From positions 1-41,039 of the forward strand of contig UQNA01000024.1 in NCBI GenBank assembly GCA_900542195.1: a stretch of DNA of 41,039 nucleotides, in the 5' to 3' direction. Origin of the DNA: an uncultured Sutterella sp. (GTDB lineage Bacteria > Pseudomonadota > Gammaproteobacteria > Burkholderiales > Burkholderiaceae_F). Position numbers and translations under genes: made by a program. Below are positions 8,271 through 14,691 of the stretch, piece after piece (positions within the stretch are counted from its first letter, which is position 1; each line of letters starts with the position of its first letter). The notes beneath the pieces are model-generated. The model searched no databases, had not been told where the DNA came from, and worked only from the letters and a program-made list of their open reading frames with translations.

Positions 8271-8927
8271 ATGTCAAGAATCGTAGATGCAATAAGAGCG
8301 CTCTTAAAAGATCCTGCTACGGGCAAATATTTAATTCCTTACGTGGATTTAGCAGAAGCAGCTAAAACAGACAAAGACGGAAATGAGATAACCTCAACGT
8401 ATTCAACTAAAACCGAACTTGAAGCAAAAGAAAGCGCTGGAGTATGTCTTCCTTTAGCCGGTGGAACTATGACTGGCAAAATAACAGGAACTATTACGAA
8501 ATCTGAATCTGCAGATACTGCGAATAAAGATAGCGCCGGTCAACAGATTAACTCAACTTACATTAAATCAGTCAGAACTTCTGGAACTCAGGTAATTTTT
8601 ACTCGTGGAGATGGCACTGAGTTTTCTGTTTGGACTCAAGACACCAATACAAATACTTCAAATTGGTCTGTTTCTAATGGTACAAATGGATGGGCTCGTG
8701 ATAATTCAACCGGTTTTACGATCCAGTGGGGTACCGCAACTACAAACGGTACTGCAGAAACGTTTATCAATCTTCCAAGAGCATTTAATTCAACCTACAA
8801 AATAGTTGGTAATGATGGCGGATCGGGTTTACAAAGGCTTTCAATTACCGTGTATAACTACATTAAAGCAGTTGCCTACGCTTCAGCCACCTGTGAATTT
8901 GGTTGGATTGCTGTTGGTTTTAGCTAG
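8271..8927 (+). CDS. Variable tail-fibre tip protein (expressed copy)
   Basis: 218 residues from the ATG at 8271, with a GGGA ribosome binding site eight bases upstream; an ATG at 8259 is an alternative. The constant N-terminal part of about 141 residues includes LPLAGGTMTGKITGTI, the trimerising repeat found before fibre tips. At residue 142 the 37-nt repeat R1 begins (RDNSTGFTIQWG), and the remaining 75 or so residues form a small receptor-binding-type domain ending GWIAVGFS. Tips of this form (TGFTIQWG to GFS) are common in gpH/gp37-like fibres. This is the only one of eight tips joined to a start codon; the others lie downstream as silent cassettes. Confidence 0.88.
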   Translation: MSRIVDAIRALLKDPATGKYLIPYVDLAEAAKTDKDGNEITSTYSTKTELEAKESAGVCLPLAGGTMTGKITGTITKSESADTANKDSAGQQINSTYIKSVRTSGTQVIFTRGDGTEFSVWTQDTNTNTSNWSVSNGTNGWARDNSTGFTIQWGTATTNGTAETFINLPRAFNSTYKIVGNDGGSGLQRLSITVYNYIKAVAYASATCEFGWIAVGFS

Positions 8928-9173
8928 TCTCGTGATAACTCAACTGGATTCACAATCCAGTGGGGAAGATGCACTCCTAAGTCGTGGTTTAATTACCCAA
9001 GAAGTTTTAATACTTCCTACCCGCCTATTGGCGGTTGGCTTTCTAACGGCAAAAGCGCCAGAGGTGTAGAAGCGAATTCTTTTAATAACTCAGGCGCAAC
9101 TATGATTGAAAGCGGAGGTGGAGCTGTAACCAACGCAAATTCAATAGCGTTTATCGTAGTTGGTTTCAGTTGA
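8928..9173 (+). CDS. Silent tail-fibre tip cassette 2 (no start codon)
   Basis: Open frame of 81 residues entering through repeat R2 (SRDNSTGFTIQWG) and ending IAFIVVGFS with TGA at 9171. It is the only silent cassette in the same orientation as the expressed tip and follows its TAG directly. It has neither start codon nor ribosome binding site, so it can be made only after recombination. Recombination between the direct repeats R1 and R2 would delete tip 1; two inversions would bring this one into use. The tip body is unlike cassette 1 apart from the ends. Confidence 0.85.
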   Translation, partial: SRDNSTGFTIQWGRCTPKSWFNYPRSFNTSYPPIGGWLSNGKSARGVEANSFNNSGATMIESGGGAVTNANSIAFIVVGFS

Positions 9174-9180
9174 ATAACCG

Positions 9181-9438
9181 TTAACTAAATCCAATTGCAA
9201 TCCAATATATCCCAGTACACGAGCCTGCATCCCATTGGTAAATTCTCATTCTTGAACCAGATTCGAGATTTATGGTTAACGAACTTTCCGAGCCAGTGTG
9301 AGCACTTGGTTTTCTGTAAGTTGCTCCTGCTACAAAACAGGTATTAAAGCTTCTAGGGAATGCTACTAATGTGTTGCTCGTATGAGCAACATTGCACACT
9401 CCCCATTGAATAGTAAAGCCAGTGGAATTATCACGAGA
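9181..9438 (-). CDS. Silent tail-fibre tip cassette 3 (no start codon)
   Basis: Minus-strand open frame of 85 residues from repeat R3 (SRDNSTGFTIQWG) to WIAIGFS, TAA at 9181-9183. It converges on cassette 2 with only seven bases between the two stop codons, which marks the centre of the invertible array. The repeat has more synonymous differences than most but keeps CTCGTGATAA. The body contains FPRSFN, a motif shared by several tips. Confidence 0.85.
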   Translation of the reverse strand, partial: SRDNSTGFTIQWGVCNVAHTSNTLVAFPRSFNTCFVAGATYRKPSAHTGSESSLTINLESGSRMRIYQWDAGSCTGIYWIAIGFS

Positions 9439-9669
9439 CTAGCAAAAACCTGTAGCGATCCATCGCATTCCTGCATTTTCATTAGTTTTGTAATAGAAAG
9501 TATTTACGTTAATTAAATAGATTCCAGTAGGTCTAGGAACTCCTTCTGATGAACCTATGGAGTGTGTCGCTACAACAGAAGTCACATATCCATAACTACG
9601 AGGGAAATTATTATTTCCAGAACTTCCTGTACCCCACTGGATTGTGAATCCAGTTGAGTTATCACGAGT
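9439..9669 (-). CDS. Silent tail-fibre tip cassette 4 (no start codon)
   Basis: Minus-strand open frame of 76 residues that reads from repeat R4 (TRDNSTGFTIQWG) through FPRSYGYVTSVV to GMRWIATGFC, TAG at 9439-9441. It is the shortest tip. It has no ATG, so simple gene finding would miss it. Its stop overlaps the start of repeat R3, as for cassette 1 and R2. Confidence 0.82.
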   Translation of the reverse strand, partial: TRDNSTGFTIQWGTGSSGNNNFPRSYGYVTSVVATHSIGSSEGVPRPTGIYLINVNTFYYKTNENAGMRWIATGFC

Positions 9670-9924
9670 TTAGGTAAATCCAAAAGCTAACCAACAAAAT
9701 GGAACTGCCGGGTTATTTGTATTTGGGTAATAAGCACCTACAGGAAAGAATCCTGCATTATTCCAGCCAGTAATATAAACAATAGCGGCATCAGTAGCGG
9801 AACCAAGTTTCTTTGAAACCAGAACACCTAAACAAGAAGTAAACCCTCTAGGATAGTTAACTGAGCCGTCTGATCTATCGCGTTGACCCCACTGGATGGT
9901 GAATCCGGTTGAGTTATCACGAGA
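9670..9924 (-). CDS. Silent tail-fibre tip cassette 5 (no start codon)
   Basis: Minus-strand open frame of 84 residues from repeat R5 (SRDNSTGFTIQWG) through NYPRGFTSCLGVLV to FCWLAFGFT, TAA at 9670-9672. The frame stays open a little upstream into cassette 6, but no ribosome binding site is there. Same architecture as its neighbours, with a different middle. Confidence 0.84.
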   Translation of the reverse strand, partial: SRDNSTGFTIQWGQRDRSDGSVNYPRGFTSCLGVLVSKKLGSATDAAIVYITGWNNAGFFPVGAYYPNTNNPAVPFCWLAFGFT

Positions 9925-9926
9925 CG

Positions 9927-10181
9927 TTAACTGAACCCGATTGCAAGCCAAAAGACAGCCATGTTATGTCTGTTTTTAGAGCCAATTTGGACCTGCGAAG
10001 TGGATAGGTATTCACCAGAAATCAAACATTCAGCATAAGTTTCTGATGTTGCAGATTTCATAGTTGTGTAGAACGCTAACGCACTAGAAAATGTCTTCGG
10101 CAATGTAAGAATTGTTGTTGCGTATGCAGTCGGTTGTATTGCGCCCCACTGAATCGTAAACCCTGTGGAGTTATCACGAGA
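9927..10181 (-). CDS. Silent tail-fibre tip cassette 6 (no start codon)
   Basis: Minus-strand open frame of 84 residues from repeat R6 (SRDNSTGFTIQWG) through LTLPKTFSSALAF to VFWLAIGFS, TAA at 9927-9929. Its repeat has TTCAGTGGGG at the 3' end where others have TCCAGTGGGG, a silent difference. The body is unrelated to cassettes 5 and 7 except for the hydrophobic ends. Confidence 0.84.
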   Translation of the reverse strand, partial: SRDNSTGFTIQWGAIQPTAYATTILTLPKTFSSALAFYTTMKSATSETYAECLISGEYLSTSQVQIGSKNRHNMAVFWLAIGFS

Positions 10182-10182
10182 A

Positions 10183-10422
10183 TTAACTGAATCCAACGGC
10201 AACAAAATAGAATGTAGCTGGCAAATTGCAGTCTGTTTGTGCAGTAAATCCTGTTGTTCCAACACTTGCAACAGTAATGTGGTCCAAGTTGCCCGAGTTG
10301 ACAGAAAATTGTACTGAGTAACACGCACTAAAACTTCTTGGAAAGCCTAACCATGGATTTTTGTTACCAGATTGATAACTTTGTCCCCACTGGACGGTAA
10401 ATCCAGTTGAATTATCACGAGA
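10183..10422 (-). CDS. Silent tail-fibre tip cassette 7 (no start codon)
   Basis: Minus-strand open frame of 79 residues from repeat R7 (SRDNSTGFTVQWG) through LGFPRSFSACYSVQF to FYFVAVGFS, TAA at 10183-10185. The Ile to Val change in the repeat (TVQWG) is shared only with cassette 8. Confidence 0.84.
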   Translation of the reverse strand, partial: SRDNSTGFTVQWGQSYQSGNKNPWLGFPRSFSACYSVQFSVNSGNLDHITVASVGTTGFTAQTDCNLPATFYFVAVGFS

Positions 10423-10423
10423 C

Positions 10424-10684
10424 TTAGCTGAATCCAACGGCAATCCAGGAACACCCTGTAAAAGAACTTTGTTGTCCGCCACTAATCCGGACAATATTAT
10501 TGGACACGCGTTCCCACGTAAGCAAGCATCCTGAGTTATTCGCGTAACTACCTTTCCGAAAACTTAGATCAACTTGATAAGTTGTGCTACTGAAACTTCT
10601 AGGGAAATAGACATCTGTAGATTTATTGTTTGGATAACCTAGCTCTCCCCACTGAACTGTGAATCCAGTTGAATTATCACGAGT
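10424..10684 (-). CDS. Silent tail-fibre tip cassette 8 (no start codon)
   Basis: Minus-strand open frame of 86 residues from repeat R8 (TRDNSTGFTVQWG) through DVYFPRSFSSTTYQV to CSWIAVGFS, TAA at 10424-10426. It is the outermost cassette. R8 ends the array 32 bases before the next plus-strand gene. Inversion between R1 and R8 would flip the whole array and express this tip. Confidence 0.85.
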   Translation of the reverse strand, partial: TRDNSTGFTVQWGELGYPNNKSTDVYFPRSFSSTTYQVDLSFRKGSYANNSGCLLTWERVSNNIVRISGGQQSSFTGCSWIAVGFS

Positions 10685-10715
10685 TTTATTTAATTTTTTT
10701 ATAAGGAGAATCATT

Positions 10716-11234
10716 ATGAATTATTTGATTAAATTTGATAAAAATGGCAGACGTGGTGAGACGTATGTCAAGGAAGAGAAAACTGAAAAACAGATCAAGG
10801 AGTTAATGGACAAAGGATTTCTTGAAATTTCAGAAACTCAGTATCAAGTTCTGCTCGGAAACATTGATGGTCAAGAATATGTTAGGAACCCAGACGGAAC
10901 CTTTTCTCCGTATATAGCTCCAGAGCCAACAGAAGAAGAAAAAGCGGCGGCCGCATTAGAACAAGCTAAGGCGGAAAGAGCTGATGCAGTATCTAAGATT
11001 ACAGTTGAAGTCGACGGAATGGTTTTTGACGGAGATGAAACTGCACAAACTCGTATGAGCAGAACAATTGCTGCAGCTATTGCCGAAGATGTGGACCTCG
11101 ATGTTGAAATGCGTCCTTGGGTGTTGGCAAATAATACAGTCGCAAGAGTAACAGTACGGCAACTGGCAAGAGCTTTGCGGCTTGCAGGAGATACACAAAC
11201 CGCACTTTGGACAGTGCCGTACGAGTCAAAATAG
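10716..11234 (+). CDS. DUF4376-like phage protein, possible tail-fibre accessory
   Basis: 172 residues from the ATG at 10716, preceded by ATAAGGAG. The N-terminal half has short beta segments and GQEYVRNPDGTFSPYIAP. A charged Ala/Glu helix follows (about 70-95), and the C-terminal domain (ITVEVDGMVFDGDETAQTRM, then WVLANNTVARVTVRQLARAL) is the pattern of DUF4376 domains at the ends of phage tail-associated proteins. It lies just outside the tip array on the same strand as the fibre genes. That is where tail-fibre assembly proteins usually sit, but a chaperone role is only inferred. Confidence 0.7.
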   Translation: MNYLIKFDKNGRRGETYVKEEKTEKQIKELMDKGFLEISETQYQVLLGNIDGQEYVRNPDGTFSPYIAPEPTEEEKAAAALEQAKAERADAVSKITVEVDGMVFDGDETAQTRMSRTIAAAIAEDVDLDVEMRPWVLANNTVARVTVRQLARALRLAGDTQTALWTVPYESK

Positions 11235-11235
11235 G

Positions 11236-12447
11236 CTATGCCTGGCACAACTTGTTTTCGTTACTAAATTGCTGTAAAGAGTCTGTTGACTCTATCTTCT
11301 GAGTTATCACTCGAGACTTTCCAGCACAGTCTTGAATATAACTACTCCACGACTCATAAATTCCCATTCTGGAGTCAAAAAAATCACTTCTTTGGTAGGC
11401 ACGAGAAACACCGTTTCCAACAGTGTGCGCAAGACAGGTCTCTGCGATTTCATAAGAGACATTGTTATCCGCCATCCAGGACCGTGCAATTGATCTAAGG
11501 CCGTGCGGTACCAATCTTCCCTTAAAGAAAGAATGGTTTCTCATGAAATTAGTGAGAATTTGACTATTAACCGGATTTGATGATTTCAGACCTGGGAACA
11601 CATAAGCAGATCGTTTGTGTTTTGATATCTTTTTCGCTTCACTGAGTAAAGATAAGGCATAGTCTGTTAAAGGCACTCTGTGTTCTCTTTTCATTTTCAT
11701 AAATTCTGCAGGAATTGTTAGGCAGTTTTTGTCTATCCACTTCCAACGAATAGACGCAACTTCTCCCGGTCGGAGCATTGAATAAAGTGAAAAGAAGAAA
11801 ATCGATTGAATATGTTTATTTGCATTTCGATTGATTACTTCGATAATTTTGGGCAGCTCTTGCCAGGGTAGAGCTGGTCGGGGAATTTTCTTTGGAGTTT
11901 TAAATAATCTGTAGACTCCGATTACTGGGTTATGAAGAAGATATCCTGCGCAGACGGCTATATCAAAAATCTCTCGAATTCTCATTAGGCAACGTTTAGC
12001 AGTAGCGCGTTTACCTGATTTCTCGATAGGTTTTAATAGCTGAATGACCATTGGGGCAGTAATTTGATCAAGTTGCCGATTTGCTAAAAACGCAGTAACG
12101 TACTTCTCTAGTCGTTGTTTCTCTGAACGATAACTAACAATCTCGCCTTTCTTGAGACTTTTCCAAAGCGAATAAGCATCTTGGAATGTATAGCCTTTTG
12201 GAGGAGCAAGTTTGTATTTTTGACGTTCTCTTCTTGCGAGTTGACAGGCCTGTCGTTTTTGAATTTCAGGAAAATGCCCAAGAGTTATATCAATCACTCG
12301 GTTATTGTAAGGAATTCGCACTACCCACGATTTAATCCCTGAGGGCATTACCCGAATAGAAAGTCCAATATCTACAGTGACGGAATAGCGTTTTTGTGCC
12401 GGAGCTAACTGCCGAATTTTGCTGTCTGTAAAAGGAGGTTTGTTCAT
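11236..12447 (-). CDS. Tyrosine recombinase, candidate tip-array invertase
   Basis: 403 residues. The N-terminus (about 1-80) is a DUF4102/P4-integrase arm-type domain (IRQLAPAQKRYSVTVDIGLS, SWVVRIPY, ITLGHFPEI). A core-binding domain follows at about 85-185, then the catalytic domain with R226 (LYSMLRPGEV), a lysine near 253, H315-x-x-R318 (PHGLRS), H341 and nucleophile Y351 (SRAYQRSDF). All catalytic residues are present. It is convergent with the plus-strand late genes, two bases from the preceding stop, and lies between the tip array and the lysis genes rather than at a prophage end. I therefore infer it inverts the tip cassettes like shufflon recombinases. It could instead be, or also be, the integrase. 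The ribosome binding site is weak. Confidence 0.88.
   Translation of the reverse strand: MNKPPFTDSKIRQLAPAQKRYSVTVDIGLSIRVMPSGIKSWVVRIPYNNRVIDITLGHFPEIQKRQACQLARRERQKYKLAPPKGYTFQDAYSLWKSLKKGEIVSYRSEKQRLEKYVTAFLANRQLDQITAPMVIQLLKPIEKSGKRATAKRCLMRIREIFDIAVCAGYLLHNPVIGVYRLFKTPKKIPRPALPWQELPKIIEVINRNANKHIQSIFFFSLYSMLRPGEVASIRWKWIDKNCLTIPAEFMKMKREHRVPLTDYALSLLSEAKKISKHKRSAYVFPGLKSSNPVNSQILTNFMRNHSFFKGRLVPHGLRSIARSWMADNNVSYEIAETCLAHTVGNGVSRAYQRSDFFDSRMGIYESWSSYIQDCAGKSRVITQKIESTDSLQQFSNENKLCQA
11300..11317 (-). repeat. Shufflon-repeat-like sequence inside the recombinase gene
   Basis: The minus strand reads GTCTCG, then AG, then TGATAACTCA, matching the 5' part of the tip repeats (for example R2) apart from a two-base insertion after CTCG. 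It encodes SRVITQ near the recombinase C-terminus, beyond the catalytic tyrosine. It may be chance, a decayed site, or a recombinase-binding site. Confidence 0.35.
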
Positions 12448-12510
12448 TTTGAGAAAACTCTTCTTTTATCAAAAATTTTGATTTTTAGTCTTCTCTTTAG
12501 GAGAAAAATT

Positions 12511-12816
12511 ATGTTGCAGCATCTGCATGATGCAGCCGCTGATATCGCTATTTCTATTGTTTTCGGAATGGCAGGCGGTCTGCTTTATTACTTATCAGCT
12601 ATCGAAGAAGGTAAGGTGTTTAAGTGGCGTACTTGTATTTTGCAAATGGCTACGAGCGGTTTTTGTGGGGTAATTACTTTTATCTGCTTTGTCCACCTTG
12701 CAGGCTTTAGTCCTGATGTTTGCGCAGCTTTTAGTGGCATTTCTGGTTGGATGGGCAACCGCGGTTTGAAGTTAATTGAAGTCGGTTTTAAAAAAAGAGC
12801 GGGGATAAGCGAATGA
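12511..12816 (+). CDS. Phage holin (LydA-like)
   Basis: 101 residues from the ATG at 12511 (AGGAG site). Hydrophobic segments lie at about 10-30 (IAISIVFGMAGGLLYYL) and 42-65 (FCGVITFICFVHLAGF), with SGISGWMGNRGLKLIE near the end, as in LydA-type holins. It forms the inner-membrane lesion that times lysis. Its stop overlaps the endolysin start (ATGA), so the lysis genes are coupled. An upstream ATG frame is open but lacks a site. Confidence 0.85.
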   Translation: MLQHLHDAAADIAISIVFGMAGGLLYYLSAIEEGKVFKWRTCILQMATSGFCGVITFICFVHLAGFSPDVCAAFSGISGWMGNRGLKLIEVGFKKRAGISE

Positions 12817-13175
12817 GTGAGTACTTTAAAGCTAGTGAATTTATTTCTAAGGATGGTAAAGAAAGCCCGTGGCCAGATGTTGTAGCTCCTGGACTTTACG
12901 AGTTGTTGGAAGAGATTAGAGCGGATTTTAAAAAGCCAATTTGCATTAATTCGGGGTATCGTTCTCCTGAGCACAATTTAAATATTGGAGGAGCCATGAA
13001 CTCCTATCACACGAAGGGATTGGCTGCTGATATTAGACCGCAATACGGTAAAGATTTTGAGAACGATTTGAGGCGTTTAAAAATCATAGCAAATCGCCGC
13101 TGTAAAGGCGGCGTTGGATTCTATGACACTTTTGTTCACGTTGACCTCGGACCTATGAGACGCTGGAATGCTTAA
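12813..13175 (+). CDS. Endolysin, M15-type peptidase
   Basis: 120 residues, the size of phage M15_3 peptidases (D-alanyl-D-alanine carboxypeptidase-like) that cut cell-wall peptides. Zinc ligands are visible: His in NSYHTKGLAADI, Asp in the same segment and His in TFVHVDLG. The SGYRSPEHN signature lies at about 46-54. There is no signal peptide, so export depends on the holin upstream. Its end overlaps Rz. Confidence 0.93.
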   Translation: MSEYFKASEFISKDGKESPWPDVVAPGLYELLEEIRADFKKPICINSGYRSPEHNLNIGGAMNSYHTKGLAADIRPQYGKDFENDLRRLKIIANRRCKGGVGFYDTFVHVDLGPMRRWNA

Positions 13176-13545
13176 TCTGGTTAAGTCAGGAGCAGTAATT
13201 GCTGCTCTTATTTTTGCTTATTGCTTGGGCCTGACGAATGGCAAGCGTTCGGAGGAGTTGAAAAATGCCAATATTAAAGTCGCAACGCTCACGAGAAGTA
13301 TTCAAGAGTTCAAAGCCAAGCAGACAAGCGATGCGCTTGCTTTATCTGAGTTGCGTGTTGCTGAGTCTCGTGCTCGTGATGAGTATGAGTGGATGCGCCA
13401 GCAACTCTCAATGCTTGAATCAAGAGCCTCCAAAGATAACTCCGGTAGAGACTGTCTTAGATTTCAAAGATTGGCTGTCGAGAAAGAACAGCTCCTCAAT
13501 GAAGCTCAAAGAGGCCTTGAATTCTGCTACAAAAACCATAAGTAG
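13168..13545 (+). CDS. Rz-type spanin, inner-membrane subunit
   Basis: 125 residues: an N-terminal membrane anchor (SGAVIAALIFAYCLGLTNG, about 6-24), then a long charged helical stalk typical of i-spanins, with Cys near the end (GRDCLRFQRL). It starts within the end of the endolysin gene and contains most of Rz1 in another frame. It joins Rz1 across the periplasm to fuse the membranes at lysis. Confidence 0.85.
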   Translation: MLNLVKSGAVIAALIFAYCLGLTNGKRSEELKNANIKVATLTRSIQEFKAKQTSDALALSELRVAESRARDEYEWMRQQLSMLESRASKDNSGRDCLRFQRLAVEKEQLLNEAQRGLEFCYKNHK

Positions 13546-13564
13546 GGAGAAAAGAAGTGAGTGA
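13331..13564 (+). CDS. Rz1-type spanin lipoprotein nested in Rz
   Basis: 77 residues from the internal ATG at 13331, mostly inside Rz in the +1 frame. The signal peptide MRLLYLSCVLLSLVLVMSMSGC ends in a lipobox (SMSGC, acylated Cys at 22). A short proline-containing part follows (QEPPKITPVETV). This is the classical o-spanin arrangement. An upstream ATG at 13265 extends the frame but would disrupt the signal peptide. The gene runs eight bases into the next reading frame. Confidence 0.85.
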   Translation: MRLLYLSCVLLSLVLVMSMSGCASNSQCLNQEPPKITPVETVLDFKDWLSRKNSSSMKLKEALNSATKTISREKRSE

Positions 13565-13733
13565 TTTGTTAAATGAAAAAGGTCAGCTCGTCGCTAAAGA
13601 ATGCGAGCGAAGCAAATGTGAAGTTTGGACTAGAGTGATGGGGCACCATAGACCTATTGATTCTTTCAATATTGGCAAAAAGGGAGAATTTGCTGAGAGA
13701 AAGTGTTTTTCTGAGAGCAAGGCTAAATTTTGA
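13557..13733 (+). CDS. Small NrdD C-terminus-like phage protein
   Basis: 58 residues from a GTG at 13557, with GGGAGA upstream and overlapping the end of Rz1. The sequence CEVWTRVMGHHRPIDSFNIG, then KKGEFAERKCF, resembles the C-terminal segment of anaerobic ribonucleotide reductase (NrdD), where the glycyl-radical loop RVxGY lies. Small orphan proteins of this kind, annotated as anaerobic reductase fragments, are known from phages. Cys at 16, 21 and 50 could bind metal. It cannot be a reductase by itself. Role unknown. Confidence 0.65.
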   Translation: MSDLLNEKGQLVAKECERSKCEVWTRVMGHHRPIDSFNIGKKGEFAERKCFSESKAKF

Positions 13734-14042
13734 TTTTTAAATGTATCTGAAATAGGTACTAAATTATTTAAATTTCTCTATAAATATTGGGGCTATTAAT
13801 CTCTATTAGTCCCATCTCGCCCACTAAGCCTCTAAATAATCTCCAAATTTTTCATCGACAAAGCAACTTTTGCTTTTCTGATTATTTTTTAATTTAACCG
13901 AGACCTAATTAGTTGTCTGAGCTGTCCTAAGCCCCTTGCTTTTTTAAACCCTAATACAGCCTAGGGCCAACAAAGTTTGGTTTTCCAATTGGCTTTGCTT
14001 CGGTAAACCATATCGTTGTCTTTACTCAAAACTTTCTCCGTT
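13734..14042. other. Gene-free, AT-rich stretch after the lysis genes
   Basis: I see no supported reading frame here. The last clear phage gene ends at 13733 and the next genes are on the other strand, so the right prophage border may lie in or just beyond this stretch. The left border is outside the window, so no duplicated attachment core can be recognised. Confidence 0.4.
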
Positions 14043-14069
14043 AATAAAAAAAGCCCGCCGAAGCGAGCT
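14043..14069 (-). terminator. Rho-independent terminator of the small membrane-protein pair
   Basis: On the minus strand AGCTCGC, a TTCG tetraloop and GCGGGCT form a seven-pair stem followed by a run of T (14046-14051). It lies 32 bases beyond the stop of the 28-residue gene. Confidence 0.85.
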
Positions 14070-14100
14070 ACATAGTTATTTGAAAATTTCTAATGAGTGA

Positions 14101-14187
14101 CTATTCTTTTAAGGCTTTATAGAAAGCGAAACCAAAAACTGCCGTCACTAGGCAGGCAAACCCAACAGTTAACAGCCAGTATGTCAT
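14101..14187 (-). CDS. 28-residue single-pass membrane protein
   Basis: The reading frame MTYWLLTVGFACLVTAVFGF followed by AFYKALKE is almost wholly one transmembrane helix with a short charged C-terminus. GAGGAG lies nine bases before the ATG, and the ATG overlaps the TGA of the gene before it (ATGA), so the two are co-translated. A strong terminator follows. Size and shape recall small accessory subunits of membrane complexes or type I toxin-like peptides. I do not recognise the family. Confidence 0.6.
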   Translation of the reverse strand: MTYWLLTVGFACLVTAVFGFAFYKALKE

Positions 14188-14366
14188 CTTCCAATCTCCT
14201 CAAAATAAACCAGTACCCAAGCCAGAGCAATAAATATCACTCCACAAATCAGGCCGACGATATTTTGCTCGTATATGCCGACAGCAAAAGAAGCAACTGA
14301 CAAATTGGCCAACCACGATTTAGTGATATTCGTATAAGGTAAAAGATTCTTAAGTCGTTCCTTCAT
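14184..14366 (-). CDS. 60-residue membrane protein, coupled to the 28-residue gene
   Basis: The sequence has two hydrophobic segments, about 19-30 and 36-54 (VGLICGVIFIALAWVLVYF), and a basic N-terminus (MKERLKNLLPY). AGAGGA precedes the ATG by about five bases. The stop overlaps the start of the 28-residue gene. It stands alone between the prophage lysis genes and a host porin, and could be a prophage cargo gene. No function can be assigned. Confidence 0.65.
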   Translation of the reverse strand: MKERLKNLLPYTNITKSWLANLSVASFAVGIYEQNIVGLICGVIFIALAWVLVYFEEIGR

Positions 14367-14691
14367 AAAATCCTCTAAGGACTATTTTAGTTGATTTTAG
14401 CGATCTCCAGTTGTATCAGACTGCATCCGGGTATCTAAATCCAAGAGCACTCTAAGGATAGCTAAAAAGCGCGTCTCCAGTTCGCTAGAGGCAAGCATGA
14501 GTAATCAATCTAAAAGCCGTGGCACAAAAATTGTGCAGTCTGTTCTCTTCTAAAACGAGATGTTTCCTAGTCTTGGTAAAACTTCTCAAAAATTTTCTTC
14601 CTTGAACTTTGTTTTCTTTTGTGTCTGTATCGGATAATTTCTTCATTCTTTCCTTACTAACTAACTTTTAATTTCGATGGAGTGAATTCAC
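14367..14691. other. Intergenic region upstream of porin 1
   Basis: No gene seen. It must hold divergent promoters, for the minus-strand membrane-protein pair (TAAAAT elements near 14381-14400) and for the plus-strand porin. The porin ribosome binding site is GGAG at 14679-14682. Confidence 0.4.

Larger units (their letters stand above)
8695..10683. repeat. Eight-site inversion repeat array (shufflon-like)
   Basis: Eight 37-nt repeats mark the 5' end of every tip cassette. Plus orientation: R1 8695-8731 and R2 8929-8965. Minus orientation: R3 9401-9437, R4 9632-9668, R5 9887-9923, R6 10144-10180, R7 10385-10421, R8 10647-10683. All begin with the invariant decamer CTCGTGATAA and end TGGGG; between them the differences are mostly at third codon positions. 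Cassettes abut, so the stop codon of one lies within a few bases of the next repeat. Pairs in opposite orientation would invert the DNA between them and place a different tip behind the fibre gene. Confidence 0.92.

Noticed and set aside
8695..10683. A CRISPR array
   Set aside because: The repeats are in both orientations, 200 or more bases apart, and the spacers are open reading frames.
8271..10700. A diversity-generating retroelement for the fibre tips
   Set aside because: No reverse transcriptase gene, and the tips differ as whole blocks and not at scattered adenine positions. The repeats with a tyrosine recombinase explain the array better.
10659..10715. Longer start for the gene at 10716 running through repeat R8
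   Set aside because: The extension reads the repeat backwards, has no ribosome binding site, and AAGGAG directly precedes the ATG at 10716.
13780..13850. Attachment core near ATTAGTCCCATCTCGCCCACTA
   Set aside because: It looks a little like the end of a tRNA-type target, but no T-loop is visible and the other prophage end is outside the window, so no duplicate can be checked.
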